Shown: one piece after another, positions 37,451 to 47,685 of the stretch | Position numbering within the stretch: position 1 is the stretch's first letter | Layout of the letters: each line of letters opens with the position of its first letter | From: Solen grandis | Lineage: Eukaryota; Mollusca; Bivalvia; Adapedonta; Solenidae | NCBI GenBank assembly: GCA_021229015.1 | Contig: CM037783.1 | Coordinates: 55,944,169-56,008,168, forward strand | Length of the DNA stretch: 64,000 bases | Direction: 5' to 3' | Translations under genes and position numbers: made by a program | The notes under the pieces: model-generated | Told to the model about the DNA's origin: nothing | Databases searched by the model: none | The model's input: the letters and a program-made list of their open reading frames with translations, nothing else

Positions 37451-37684
37451 CCCTTTCCCTCATAGAGGACACCATGAAAAGACCAATGCGAACAGCATAA
37501 AATCAGATCAGCATGCGAGTAACTCGCAGGCTGATCAGGTTTTATGCTGTTCGCTGCTCCTCAGTGGTCTGGTAATGAGGATTTTACAATTAAATTTGGT
37601 AAGGTTTAACTGTGGTTTTCTGCAGATCAGGCTTTATGTGGTACCTATTGAGTGCGTCAAAATGAGTCTATATGAGGGAAAGGG
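37451..37684 (-). mobile_element. TTAA-flanked 234-bp MITE, copy 7 (inverted, at the gap)
   Basis: Right TTAA present; only the last A of the left TTAA is visible beside the gap. The hairpin carries CAGCATGCGAG instead of CAGCCTGCGAG on one arm. Confidence 0.88.
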
Positions 37685-37688
37685 TTAA

Positions 37689-38720
37689 CATAGGGGTACA
37701 ATGAGAGAACTGAAAACCGATTGCTATCTCGAAACTACATACACTGACAGTCTTGAATGTAATTATATTTTATTTAGCATTTACTATCAGCTATATATTT
37801 AATTTACTAATGTTGACATGAGGTGAGATGTATCCACCTTACACTATTTGTATAAGCTTTTGCTTTTGATAGAAGGTAAATCTCCAAAATAAAATTTAAA
37901 AAGCGTACATGACTGCATATAACTTAAAGCATACTATAAATGTGCAAACATCGGCAACATAATTGGGAAATGCCAAATTATCTGATTAAAGCATTCGAGA
38001 ACAACAATTATTTCATCAAAAGACCGTGATTTTCATATTGTTTGATATCATTTTAACTGAAAATTGAATTAATTACCTGATGTTGCAATTAAGGGAGATA
38101 TAATTAAAGAAACAGTGAACGAATCGGTAAAATAGTTACGATTTGAACGACAATATGGAAATGGTGTCAAATTGACAAAAGAAGAAGAAGAAGAAGGTTA
38201 CGACGAATTCGCTACGAAAAGTTCATTGATTATTCTTTATTTAAAAATTGGGAAAATTCAAACTAAGATTTCATACATCCTTATGGATGAAAACCTGATT
38301 TGAATTTACTAAAATATTAAAATATAAACCAGAACTTATAGTTCATGGGATACAAGAAATAGACATCTGTGTATTTTTTTATGCTACCTGCATAAATCAA
38401 GGTCAGCTAGTAAATGACTCCCGTACTGGTAAAGCTGAATAATCCCCACAACCCAGAAACATGAATGTAACGAAATAAATCTTGTTAAAACTGAGATCTT
38501 TTTATTTACTCAGTCTGATTAGTGCTCTTTTTATAATCTTACAGAAAAAGAGTAATTTTTTTCACATGGATTTACTGAATTTTTATTCTAAATATGTAAA
38601 AATGCATATCAAGTCTGTGAGTATTTTGTAAGCTTATTACGTTTAAAAAGAGCGAGTCAAATCATTTATTTTACCATCGTGAGAATATTTATTAATTTAG
38701 TAAATATTTCCATCACTCAC
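37689..38720. other. hexosaminidase intron, part
   Basis: AT-rich sequence downstream of the hexosaminidase exon, with a (GAA)n stretch near 38180. No further hexosaminidase exon recognised here. Confidence 0.5.
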
Positions 38721-39227
38721 AAGATTCGTCCATATCAATGTGCGGATATCCACATTTCGGATCCTCCATGGATATCTCAAGGTTCGCGAGACTCGAGATA
38801 TCATTGTACATCTGAGATTCGAAATTGGCTCGATCTGTCGCCGTTTTCTCGTTGAAATTATTGTAGAAATGGTAATGATCCTCCATGGTGTGGCGAAGGA
38901 TGATTTCAGTGTATCTTTCTATTGCATCCTCTAGTATATAGCACGTTTTTCCCACTATATGCATTTTGAATGTGACATGGTTTAATTCGAATAATTTATT
39001 GTTATCCACTTTATACTCCTTAGGCATGGGCCAGGGCTCTCCAGTCGATGGAAAAGGGGCAGCCCTTATCTTTGGCTTAAAGGCGTGCCTATCGTCCATG
39101 TTAAGTTCAAAGTCTTTCTTATCAAACTGAATTTTTGGAAGAGAATGTTTGTCCAAGAATTTGTTAAGATATGGATTTTGAATATCCGCGCCGCTTTTTC
39201 CAAGATTTTTCAGGTCTTTGATGATAT
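38721..39227 (-). CDS. hexosaminidase N-terminal domain exon
   Basis: Acceptor CTATTTCAG, donor CTT|GTGAGT, 507 bp with no stop. It encodes residues 27-194. PWPMPKEY, CYILEDAIERY and LANLEISMEDPKCGYP match the non-catalytic GH20b domain of animal hexosaminidases. Residues 27-86 (charged, with LNKFLDKHSL) precede that domain and are longer than in vertebrate enzymes. Confidence 0.85.
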
Positions 39228-41077
39228 CTGAAATAGAAGGAATTATCAAACATTAGGCAAAAAGCATTTCGATATAACCTGTTCTTCTAAATTTATGCTA
39301 AACGTGTAAACACTTGATCACTCCAAATTTGCTAAATTGTATTTTTATAGGTATTTATTTTTGTGTTATTCTTTTTAGTACCTTTATTGCAATAGATTTT
39401 AGGAGCAAGAGCCTCTAAAGTCAGTGGATTTTCTACTTCACAATCACATTACAGCCACTTATCCATACATTCGCGTTGAAAAATAGTACTACTGGTTGTA
39501 GAAGTCAACATTGCAGTTTTGATAAAAGTTTGATATATTGCAGGATTTTGGAAGCATTGGGTATAATCACAATTTCTGTGCAAATAAAAATGTAAAAGAA
39601 GCAAGTTTATAATTCAGTGTTCATCCGCAGTTTCATTCATTAAACTACCTATAAAAAACCTTATTTGCACCACAAATTTGCGACAGCGGAAATGAGCGTC
39701 GTTCAGTATTCTGTTCTTGCAAGGGGTCGTGATTTCTAGTCCAGCTGAGACCTTTTTTTTTTTTTTTTAATTCTTTGGAATATATTTAGAATTTTTAATT
39801 CAAGTTTTTATACTTCCATTATTTTGCATTTGTTTACCTTTTGATTTAAATCATAGACCACAGGACCCTGATATTCAGTAAAGAAAAATGACCTCTCTAT
39901 ATTTATTTTTTTTTCTAATATGAGGGTCCTGAGCATAGACAGGTTCGGTTATAAGGTCAAAACAGTAGAATTGAGAGTTGGACAGTATGTTTAATGTAAG
40001 CCGTCAATTGAAATATTTTGTTTTTAATCTTTTCTTGTTAGAGTTTAAAATGAATGTAGTGTCTCTAGTCGCATCAGAAAGTACTTTAGGGATTGAGTTT
40101 AAACTTTATACAATGGTCAAACTTTACTTACAAAGAACAATAACTTTATCTTGTCACATTTTCTTCATTTTCTATTAAAATTATTTCTGTCTGCAACAAA
40201 TTCATGAAGTATTAAAGGTATTGAGAGGATCAAAACTAAGAACCACTATTCCTTATCAATTTTTGTTTAATTTGACAGAGACCAATAAATAAAATAATCT
40301 TTCTTACCTGCTGTTTTAATAAGATATAACTTTGATTTTTACATGCATACCACAAAAAAAATTAAAGGGATTGACTTACACACACTTATAAATCACACAT
40401 TAGAACTTTCGCTTCTGACAGTGCTCTCAGTACTGTGATTGTTCTTGTGGTTGTTTTTAGTAGATTTTGTTACAGTAGACGTAGTTGTATTTGTTTTCGT
40501 TATTATAGTAGTTTTTCTTATCGTAGTAGTTTTTTGTTGTTACAGTATGTATTTTTTGTACCATCGGTTTTTATTGTAGAATTTTTTATTTATTTTTTAC
40601 TTTTTATTTTTTTAATTTTAAATAGTAGTTGTTGTAGTTTTTTTCTTATATATATATATATATATATATATAATTCCTTAAATAATTAACATTTGTTAAG
40701 AAAATAAACAGTTGGGTAGTTTTATTAGGTGAACAAGAATTATGAATTGAGCCTCTAAGAATATAAGTACTTTTCAACGCAAAGTAGGGTTGGCGAAATT
40801 GGACCCAGTTAACATACCATCAGTGACCTGTGAAATTACTCAAAATTGGTAGGTCGTTAACATAAATATTCATCTACATGAAAATAGAGAATGTGCTGAT
40901 ATCTGCTGAGAATAAAATAAACTGTTGGAACAAAGAAAGTAAGTCCACTATTTTTCTTGTAAGTTCATGGCCGAACAGTGCCGGAAGGCATATGAAGCAC
41001 ATTTACTTTGACAACAAACACCTCGTTCAATCAAGATTGTATATCCATACCAATGGGACCGGCAAAAATACTTAGCG

Positions 41078-41112
<35 letters not shown>

Positions 41113-44100
41113 ATACTTCATATATATAAACTTTGTCTTCACTTAATTCATATACTAACATCTGTAACAGAATAATTTAAATAGTAGCAAAACATCCATG
41201 CTTAAAAGTAACCAACACGAACTTATAGCACACTCTTAAACAATCATTATGATAGTGCATCAAAACATAGACTCTTGTCATTACAACCTGTTTCTAGTAA
41301 GTCTATTTACAACACATATATGGGGATAATTATCGCCATTTCATTGAAGAATCGATATCCGCAGACGACAGCTTTATCCCCAGTTGATCGCGGCCAGGAA
41401 CGAGGGTAAAACAGCGTTCCTCTCGTATGACTCATTGTACATCAACGGCCAGCGGATCAAGGCGACGCCACTATCATCACCAACAGCAGCCGGGTCCTCA
41501 TAGGATGTCAGTCCGGAACAGCTGAAATTTCTACTCTGGAATATCCAGGGTATTCAGTCTAAACTAAACGACTGTGACTTTTTCAATCTTATTTCTGATT
41601 TTGATATATTATTATTAATAGAAACATGGAACTCTAATCTAAACATAATAATATAAAAATTGACGGTTATGATTATTTTAACTGTCCTAGACCAAAATCG
41701 AACAAAAGAGCGCGAAGAAACAGTGGAGGAATAATTATTTATTATAAAAATAAACTCAAGGGTAAAATTGATCTTGTTAGCGTAGATTTTAATGGAATTA
41801 TCTGGTTTAAATTAAAACGGGAATTTCTAAATTGTGATAAGGATGTATATATGTGTACTTGTTATATACCACCAGAGAAATCTACAGTATATAAACATGT
41901 AAACTCTGATCTTTTTTAATATAATTTCTTTGATCAGTTAGATGATAATATTCGTAAATATTCTAATGTTGGGTCTGTTTACATAACTGGTGACTTTAAT
42001 GCCCGCACGGGCGAACTACCTGATTATATATCAAGCATAAACCTCGAACGTTACGTCACTATGCCGAATGATGATGATTTTTCTCATGTTAAACCACGTA
42101 AAAATAATGATAAGCAAACGAATAGTTTTGGCATGAAATTGTTATCTTTATGTAAAGGAAACAATATGTTTATAGCCAATGGACGCCTTGAGGGTGGTGA
42201 TTTTACGTTTAACTCAGTGTATAGAAATAAGCCAGCCTGTAGTACTGTTGATTATGTAATAACCGATCACGTGAATTTGTACACAATTGTTGATATGTGT
42301 GTGCTTGATATGACTGATTTTTCCGATCATTGCCCAATTACTTTTTCTCTTAGGTATTTCGTTAGTGATAATGAGGTAACTCAGATTCCTTCAGTGGATA
42401 AAATATTTTGGGATCCTTCGAAAATTGACTACCTTAAAAATCAAATTAATGCTAAAAAACACATCTTTGATGAAGTAATTAATAGACTTTCTTCTTCTGA
42501 AACCAATATACACGAGTGTGTAGATAGATTATCTCAAACCATTTTTGATATTTCGTTTCAGTGTTTTGGTAAAAGAATTACTCCGGGTCGTACCAAAACA
42601 AAGCAAAAGTCTTTATGGTTCAATGAACAATGTCGTGAAGCTAAGAATGATTTTCATAAAGCTAAACGTACTTACTTGACAACACGTTCGGAAGATGATA
42701 AAGTTATTTTCATAAATAGTCGCAAACATTTTGCAAAAGTCAAGCGTAGGGCAAAAATGTTATTTTATGAAAATGAAAAGCATAATTTATGTTACCTGAG
42801 TAAAAATAATCCAAGAAATTTTTGGAAATACATTAATAAGTTTAAAAAGAATAAAAATAATATATCAAGTGATATTAGTATGGAGGATTTTGTAAATCAT
42901 TTTTCAACTATTTCTAATATAAAACAGTGTGATTTCGATGAAACTTTACATGGCATCAATTTTGAGGAACATCTTTATATTGAAGAATTAGATGTTCCTA
43001 TAAATTTGGATGAAATAAAGAAAACACTGTTATCTCTTAAGAGAAATAAATCGAATGACCTTGAAAATAACGTAGCTGATTTTTTCATTGACGCGCATGA
43101 GTTTATTAGTCCCTATTTGTGTGTTATTTTTAATCATATATTTGATACTGGTGTATATCCTGATTCATGGTCGAAAGCGGCCGTTATACCATTATACAAA
43201 AAAGGTGATGTAAAAGATCCTAATAATTACAGAGGAATCACTATTGTTAATATCATGGCTAAAATATTCTCCTTGATCTTACGCAATAGAATAAACATTT
43301 GGTGTGAGCGAGAGGGTAAATTTCATGAAAATCAGTTTGGTTTTCGAGATAATAAGTCAACGTCCGATGCAATTTTTATTCTTCATTCAGTTATACAAAA
43401 GGTACTTGCACATAATAAGAAACTGTGGTGTGTTTTTATCGATTATGAAAAGGCATTTGACACAGTAATAAGAGAAGCGTTGTGGCTCAAGCTGGTACAG
43501 CTAGGGATAAGTAGTAAAATGCTCACTATTGTTAAGTCTATATATAGTCGTGTACGGTCGTGTATTAAATTGTCTTCTAACGTTAAATTGTCTGATTTTT
43601 ATGATGTCTCTATCGGCTTGAAACAAGGTGAGCCCCTCTCACCATTACTTTTTATCCTCTTTATAAATGATATAGTAGACGAAACTGATTTTAATTCACT
43701 ATCAGAAAATGATTTTGAACTTTTGTCCGCCTATCTAATTCTTTTTGCAGACGATATTGTTCTATTTACAACTGATCCAGTGAGTTTACAAGCTCAAATT
43801 GACAGTTTATATTTATATTCTGTTAAATGGGGTTTAAAGATAAATGTTTCAAAAACTAAGGTATGTATTTTTGAAAAAAGAAAACAAAACCATGACGAAA
43901 AATTTTATGAAAGAGTTGAAAAATTCACTTATTTAGGAATAAACTTTGTATATACTGGTAATTTATCTTCAGCCGTGAAAGCTCTACATGATCAAGCTTT
44001 ACGAGCATATCATCATTTATTTTCCATTTTTGACCGGGTTAAGCTTGATATTAAGACAAAAATCTCTCTTTTTGATACATTGATTACGCCTATATTATTA

Positions 44101-45173
44101 TATGGATCAGATATTTGGGGTATTTATGACTATAAAGAAATTGATAAATTACACATAAAATTCTTAAAGAAAATTCTAGGAGTAAGAACTCAAACACCAA
44201 ATAATGCAATTTATGGTGAATTGGGAAGATTCCCGCTATCCATTATAGCGAGAGAAAGAGCTCTAAAATTTTGGTTAAAAATTAAAAGTAATGAAAACTC
44301 ATTAACTCATATCACTTTTACTGATCAGATTCATAAAATAAACGGTAAATGTTGGGCTAGCAAAATAAATTTGACTATTGATAGCTTAGGATTAAACTAT
44401 ATTAGGGAAACTTTTAATTCTAGTTTGATAAATATTTATTTAGCCACTTTAAAGCGTCGTATACGTGACCAATTTATACAAGAATGGAATGTATCTATTA
44501 ATTCTATGTCGAAATTAAAATATTTCTGCTTGTATAAAAAAACATTTGAAATTGATAAATATATTGATTATATTAAAAATGACAAATATCGCATTGCTTT
44601 GACTCGTTTTAGACTATGTTCACATTCACTTGAAATCGAATTTGGTAGATTTAATGGTATTGATAGAGAAAATAGTTGTAAAATTGTAATCAAAATATGA
44701 TTGAATCTGAATACCATTTTTTATTATGTTGTCCAAAATATAAAGACTTAAGAAAAAAATATTTTAGAAATTTAACATGGCCTACGCTGACTAAATTTGT
44801 TCAACTTTTGTCTTCTAATAATATGAAAATAGTTTGTAATATTTCTAAATTTGTGTATGAAGCTAATAACATTCGTAAAAATACTCTGGAAAATTTAACT
44901 GTTCCGCTTTAATATAATTTATTCATGTTCTGGTTCTGTATTGTATGTTTTTGTACTTTTCGCTTTTATATTGTGTACGTTTTATTACTTATGTTTTGTA
45001 CTTGCCATTTTATAAAATTGTATGTGGCCAAAGGCAGGATACTGCCGATTTTGCCTCAAATAAAACTGTAACTGATATCAGATATTACTTACTGGCTGCC
45101 ACGGATGACTGGCTCAGCCCAACGATGCATGACGTCACAACCAAGGTCATGTGATGAAGCAGTTTCATGGCTT
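38721..45173 (-). CDS. beta-hexosaminidase (GH20), 5' part of the gene
   Basis: Beta-N-acetylhexosaminidase removes terminal GlcNAc or GalNAc from glycans, glycolipids and chitin fragments, in lysosomes or outside the cell. Two exons join in phase: 45173-45093 (start codon 45168, signal peptide) and 39227-38721. The split codon A|AT gives Asn26. The 194 residues seen contain a signal peptide (1-25), an unusual roughly 60-residue spacer, and the GH20 N-terminal domain with GEPWPMPKEY (89-97), FKMH..GKTCYILEDAIERY and LEISMEDPKCGYPHID. The catalytic (beta/alpha)8 domain with its Asp-Glu pair should follow but was not found below 38721. Exon 2 resembles animal HEXA/HEXB type enzymes; subunit identity cannot be told. 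Confidence 0.8.
39228..41344. other. hexosaminidase intron, outside the LINE
   Basis: AT-rich. It holds a 15-bp inverted repeat CAGGACCCTGATATT / AATATGAGGGTCCTG (39859-39933), T-rich runs, a (TA)n tract at 40647-40672 and a (TG)n tract at 41081-41110. No exon seen. Confidence 0.5.
41081..41110. repeat. (TG)n microsatellite
   Basis: Fifteen TG units, about 230 bases before the LINE. Confidence 0.9.
41351..41503 (+). CDS. LINE ORF1 C-terminal fragment
   Basis: Open frame of about 50 codons ending TAG, with LYPQLIAARNEGKTAFLSYD, the typical end of ORF1 nucleic-acid-binding proteins in bivalve LINEs. ORF2 starts right after, in the same region and a different frame. Confidence 0.6.
   Translation: MDIRRRQLYPQLIAARNEGKTAFLSYDSLYINGQRIKATPLSSPTAAGSS
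41504..42060 (+). pseudogene. LINE ORF2 endonuclease, N-terminal part, broken
   Basis: Translates as KFLLWNIQGIQSK and DILLLIETWNS, then shifts frame near 41648. It continues DGYDYFNCPRPKS, RNSGGIIIYYK and CTCYIPPE to a stop at 41917, then SVYITGDFNARTG in the same frame. Conserved APE residues (N of WNIQG, E of IETW, D-N of GDFN) are present. Confidence 0.85.
42061..44700 (+). CDS. LINE ORF2: endonuclease C-terminus and reverse transcriptase
   Basis: 879 open codons continuing the endonuclease. STVDYVITDH (61-70) and SDHCPI (88-93) complete the APE domain. RT blocks are DPNNYRGITI (about 386-395), NQFGFRDNKST, FIDYEKAFDTV (459-469), GLKQGEPLSPLLF (about 519-531) and LFADDIVLF (about 561-569), with the catalytic aspartates intact. 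Thumb and connection follow (TYLGINF, LLYGSDIWG, GELGRFPL). The frame shifts near the end, losing the zinc knuckle. It copies element RNA at a nicked genomic target. AT-rich codon use resembles the flanking intron. Confidence 0.95.
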   Translation: MPNDDDFSHVKPRKNNDKQTNSFGMKLLSLCKGNNMFIANGRLEGGDFTFNSVYRNKPACSTVDYVITDHVNLYTIVDMCVLDMTDFSDHCPITFSLRYFVSDNEVTQIPSVDKIFWDPSKIDYLKNQINAKKHIFDEVINRLSSSETNIHECVDRLSQTIFDISFQCFGKRITPGRTKTKQKSLWFNEQCREAKNDFHKAKRTYLTTRSEDDKVIFINSRKHFAKVKRRAKMLFYENEKHNLCYLSKNNPRNFWKYINKFKKNKNNISSDISMEDFVNHFSTISNIKQCDFDETLHGINFEEHLYIEELDVPINLDEIKKTLLSLKRNKSNDLENNVADFFIDAHEFISPYLCVIFNHIFDTGVYPDSWSKAAVIPLYKKGDVKDPNNYRGITIVNIMAKIFSLILRNRINIWCEREGKFHENQFGFRDNKSTSDAIFILHSVIQKVLAHNKKLWCVFIDYEKAFDTVIREALWLKLVQLGISSKMLTIVKSIYSRVRSCIKLSSNVKLSDFYDVSIGLKQGEPLSPLLFILFINDIVDETDFNSLSENDFELLSAYLILFADDIVLFTTDPVSLQAQIDSLYLYSVKWGLKINVSKTKVCIFEKRKQNHDEKFYERVEKFTYLGINFVYTGNLSSAVKALHDQALRAYHHLFSIFDRVKLDIKTKISLFDTLITPILLYGSDIWGIYDYKEIDKLHIKFLKKILGVRTQTPNNAIYGELGRFPLSIIARERALKFWLKIKSNENSLTHITFTDQIHKINGKCWASKINLTIDSLGLNYIRETFNSSLINIYLATLKRRIRDQFIQEWNVSINSMSKLKYFCLYKKTFEIDKYIDYIKNDKYRIALTRFRLCSHSLEIEFGRFNGIDRENSCKIVIKI
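44697..44912 (+). pseudogene. LINE ORF2 C-terminal tail, out of frame
   Basis: Continues ORF2 after the frame change: ESEYHFLLCCPKY, the H and C of the zinc-knuckle region, then a basic tail to a stop at 44910. Same layout as CQLC...H-EDEFH in the LINE at 25409. Confidence 0.85.
45093..45173 (-). CDS. hexosaminidase signal-peptide exon
   Basis: Acceptor TTTTTTGCAG, five untranslated bases, ATG at 45168, donor CA|GTAAGT. It encodes MKLLHHMTLVVTSCIVGL and SQSSVAA: a basic start, a hydrophobic core and small residues at the cleavage site. It ends with one base of a codon, exactly the phase needed by the exon at 39227. The acceptor before the ATG implies an untranslated upstream exon beyond 45173. 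Confidence 0.75.
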
Positions 45174-45334
45174 CTGCAAAAAATCAATTAAATTATACAT
45201 AGTTACACGCTTTTGAAGACTCAAATTTCAAATATTATATTAGTAACTTAAACATAATACGTTTCTAGTTACACGACCATGTTAACATAGCATGATTCGT
45301 GACAGATATTTATAAGACAAAGAAGTAAAGGACA

Positions 45335-45480
45335 TTAGAGAAAGAGAAAGAGAGAGAGGGGGGGGTTGGGAGAGAGAGAGGATTCAGACAGAGATAGAAA
45401 GAAAGAGGGGAGAGAGGTGGGGGGAGAGAGAGATAGATTCATACGGAGATAGAAAGAAAGAGGGGGGAGAGAGTGAGAGC
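45335..45480. repeat. GA-rich tract with duplicated units
   Basis: Purine-only runs. GACAGAGATAGAAAGAAAGA and CGGAGATAGAAAGAAAGA show a unit repeated about every 70 bases. Confidence 0.8.
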
Positions 45481-45906
45481 AGAAAAATAGTATATAAAGA
45501 TACCACATGATGTATAAAATAGTGTGATGAACAAAACCGACGGAACGAAAAGTAATCGTCTTACAGCTCTATATTGCATACTTTCAATAGACGAAATATC
45601 TTTACAATTAATATATCAATTGATCCAACAGGTAAATCATTTCAACTTCATGCTCTATTTTGGACAGCACCAACACCTACTGATTTATTACGATTTAAAC
45701 GTGTGTGTGTGTGTGTACAAATCGATAGCGAATACTGTGTGTATAACCATATACTTTCAGTTGATGATTTACTCATAGGTTTTACCTAAAACACAGTTGC
45801 TATTCTAAGGTAACCTTCTCTGTATAATTGAACCAAGGCTTATCCAAACTGAATTCCAAAACCATAAAGTTGCTTCTAATTACAAATAAATAATTAATTA
45901 CATATC

Positions 45907-45980
45907 GAGGGGTGAGAGCGAATCTATGCTAAGTGCATATAAATATATAAGCAATTAGCATAGTTTCGCTCTCACCCCTC
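45907..45980. ncRNA. 74-nt near-perfect hairpin of unknown role
   Basis: Two 26-base arms (GAGGGGTGAGAGCGAA, then CTATGCTAA after one base) pair with a single mismatch around a 22-base AT-rich loop. Size and shape resemble a miRNA precursor, but near-perfect pairing also fits a MITE scrap or siRNA source. Type assigned by shape only. Confidence 0.3.
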
Positions 45981-47041
45981 AATATAACATCACATATCCT
46001 TGTTTCCTCACTTCATTGTTCAGCGTAACATCATCGTTATATCATGATTGTGACACTATAATCCTGCATGCATGTTAAATTTGAAGCAGTTGAATAACAT
46101 CGGCTTCTCTTAAATCGAAATACACATGTACAAGAGAATTTTGCAGTCTGCAATAATTGCAAAGTCTTCAACTTTCAAATGTTTTGTTGTTGCTGTTATT
46201 GCTTTTTCATATTATTTTAATCATGATATGATATATGTGATATACTTACTAACTTACACTTGATTATGATAAACTATTTATACTTGTTTAATTGTTATGA
46301 CAAAAAAAACATAAGGGCGTATATCGCAATAGCGCCATTTTACTATATAGACAATAAAGGAAACTCAAAACTAGCGAACATATGTTTTTTAAACTTGGCA
46401 TGATTATAGAGAATCACACTAGAAACAAATTTGTGGAAAAAACATGGGGGTCTCCGTGCTACTTTTGGAGTTATCTGTCCCTGAATATGAGTTTTTGGCT
46501 CTTTTCTGTTATTTTCAACGCCAAGGTAGCCATGGTTCAGTAACAGTGGCCAATGACCACAGCGAGCTTTATAATACAAAATCAATATCTTAATAAGCGC
46601 AATGTACTAATCCAACCCAGAAGCGGATGTGAAAGGCCTTATTGATTTTAACTCGGTTAGAAATCGCTATCCATTCGTCGTAAAATTATGATTTTTTGAC
46701 TTTTTATGTTTCCCTATTTGCTGTAAGAGTCGGGTTCATTTGTCAGATTTATGTTAGAAGATATCTCCTGATGATATTTAGATAAAAAAGAATATCATAT
46801 TTAAATTTTATTCCTATAATTATCAACATAAGCACATCACAAATCCAACCATACAATATCAAAATAAATTAAATTACATGCAATATGTACACTCAGCTGT
46901 TAAGTACGTTATATGACCGAGTTCTGTTTATTTCAGCTTTGGGCTGCAAGCAACCAATGCTTTCGTAAATATATGTCATGTTATATAATATTGTCTAATA
47001 CCTAATCTGCTATAATTTCGAAATAGATGATACAATGTTCA

Positions 47042-47045
<4 letters not shown>

Positions 47046-47085
<40 letters not shown>
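47046..47085. repeat. (TA)n microsatellite
   Basis: About 20 TA units. Confidence 0.92.
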
Positions 47086-47087
<2 letters not shown>

Positions 47088-47417
47088 AGCATACATTTTA
47101 TTTTGCCTTTGAGTATGCGTGACTTACGATGAATCTACGTTTTCATTACTTGTTATTTCATATTTGTTATTTCTTATTTATTTTCTTTAGTGCAAAAGTC
47201 CCTTCAGAGCTTCCGTACAAATCTTATTATTATTTTATAGATCGATGATAAACAACTTATTGACAAATCGCATACAAAAAGCACGCATTTGATGCATTTT
47301 AGTGGAGGAAGAAAACTTAAGATACGTTGCTCGAAAAAATAAGTCCTCATTCTTTATTTTTTGCTATTCTCATAAGTTAATCTGTATAGTTGTATATGTA
47401 TTTTCCTTTTTTTTCAT

Positions 47418-47450
47418 GCGCGCGCACGTGTGTGTGTGTGTGTGTGTGTG
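47418..47450. repeat. (GC)n/(GT)n microsatellite
   Basis: GCGCGCGCACGTG passing into GTGTGTGT. Confidence 0.85.
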
Positions 47451-47685
47451 AGTGTTTATCATCCGGTAGTGTAAACAGTACTTGTACACTTTTCAATGCT
47501 GTGTTATTCCTTTATATCAAAATTCCATCGCAAATGAAAATGTGCTATACGGTTTTCGTTAATCTAACTACTCGAGTATGATATAATATGTGACGTGCAT
47601 TTTCACTAATTTTTCAAAAGTATTGATATTTTACAGGATTTTTTGAAGCAATAACTATGATATGTTCTCGAAAAAAATAAAAACT

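Larger units (their letters stand above)
41345..45075 (+). mobile_element. nearly complete APE-type LINE, antisense in the hexosaminidase intron
   Basis: About 3.7 kb. It begins in the C-terminus of ORF1 (RRQLYPQLIAARNEGK, FLSYDSLYINGQ, stop at 41501) and continues through a whole ORF2 with APE-like endonuclease, reverse transcriptase and C-terminal zinc knuckle. A 3' UTR follows, ending CCTCAAATAAAACTGTAACTG. Only three inactivating changes are evident in ORF2: a frame change near 41648, a TAA at 41917 and a one-base loss near 44686. It is 5'-truncated within ORF1. A CR1/L2-like clade is likely but not provable here. Confidence 0.92.
45174..47685. other. non-coding stretch upstream of the hexosaminidase signal exon
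   Basis: Holds a GA-rich tract with two ~68-bp units (45335-45480), a 74-nt hairpin (45907-45980), a (TA)n tract (47046-47085) and a (GT)n tract (47418-47450). 46343-46585 is open on the minus strand for 80 codons without recognisable motifs. The hexosaminidase promoter and untranslated exon should lie in or beyond this stretch but cannot be pointed out. Confidence 0.5.
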
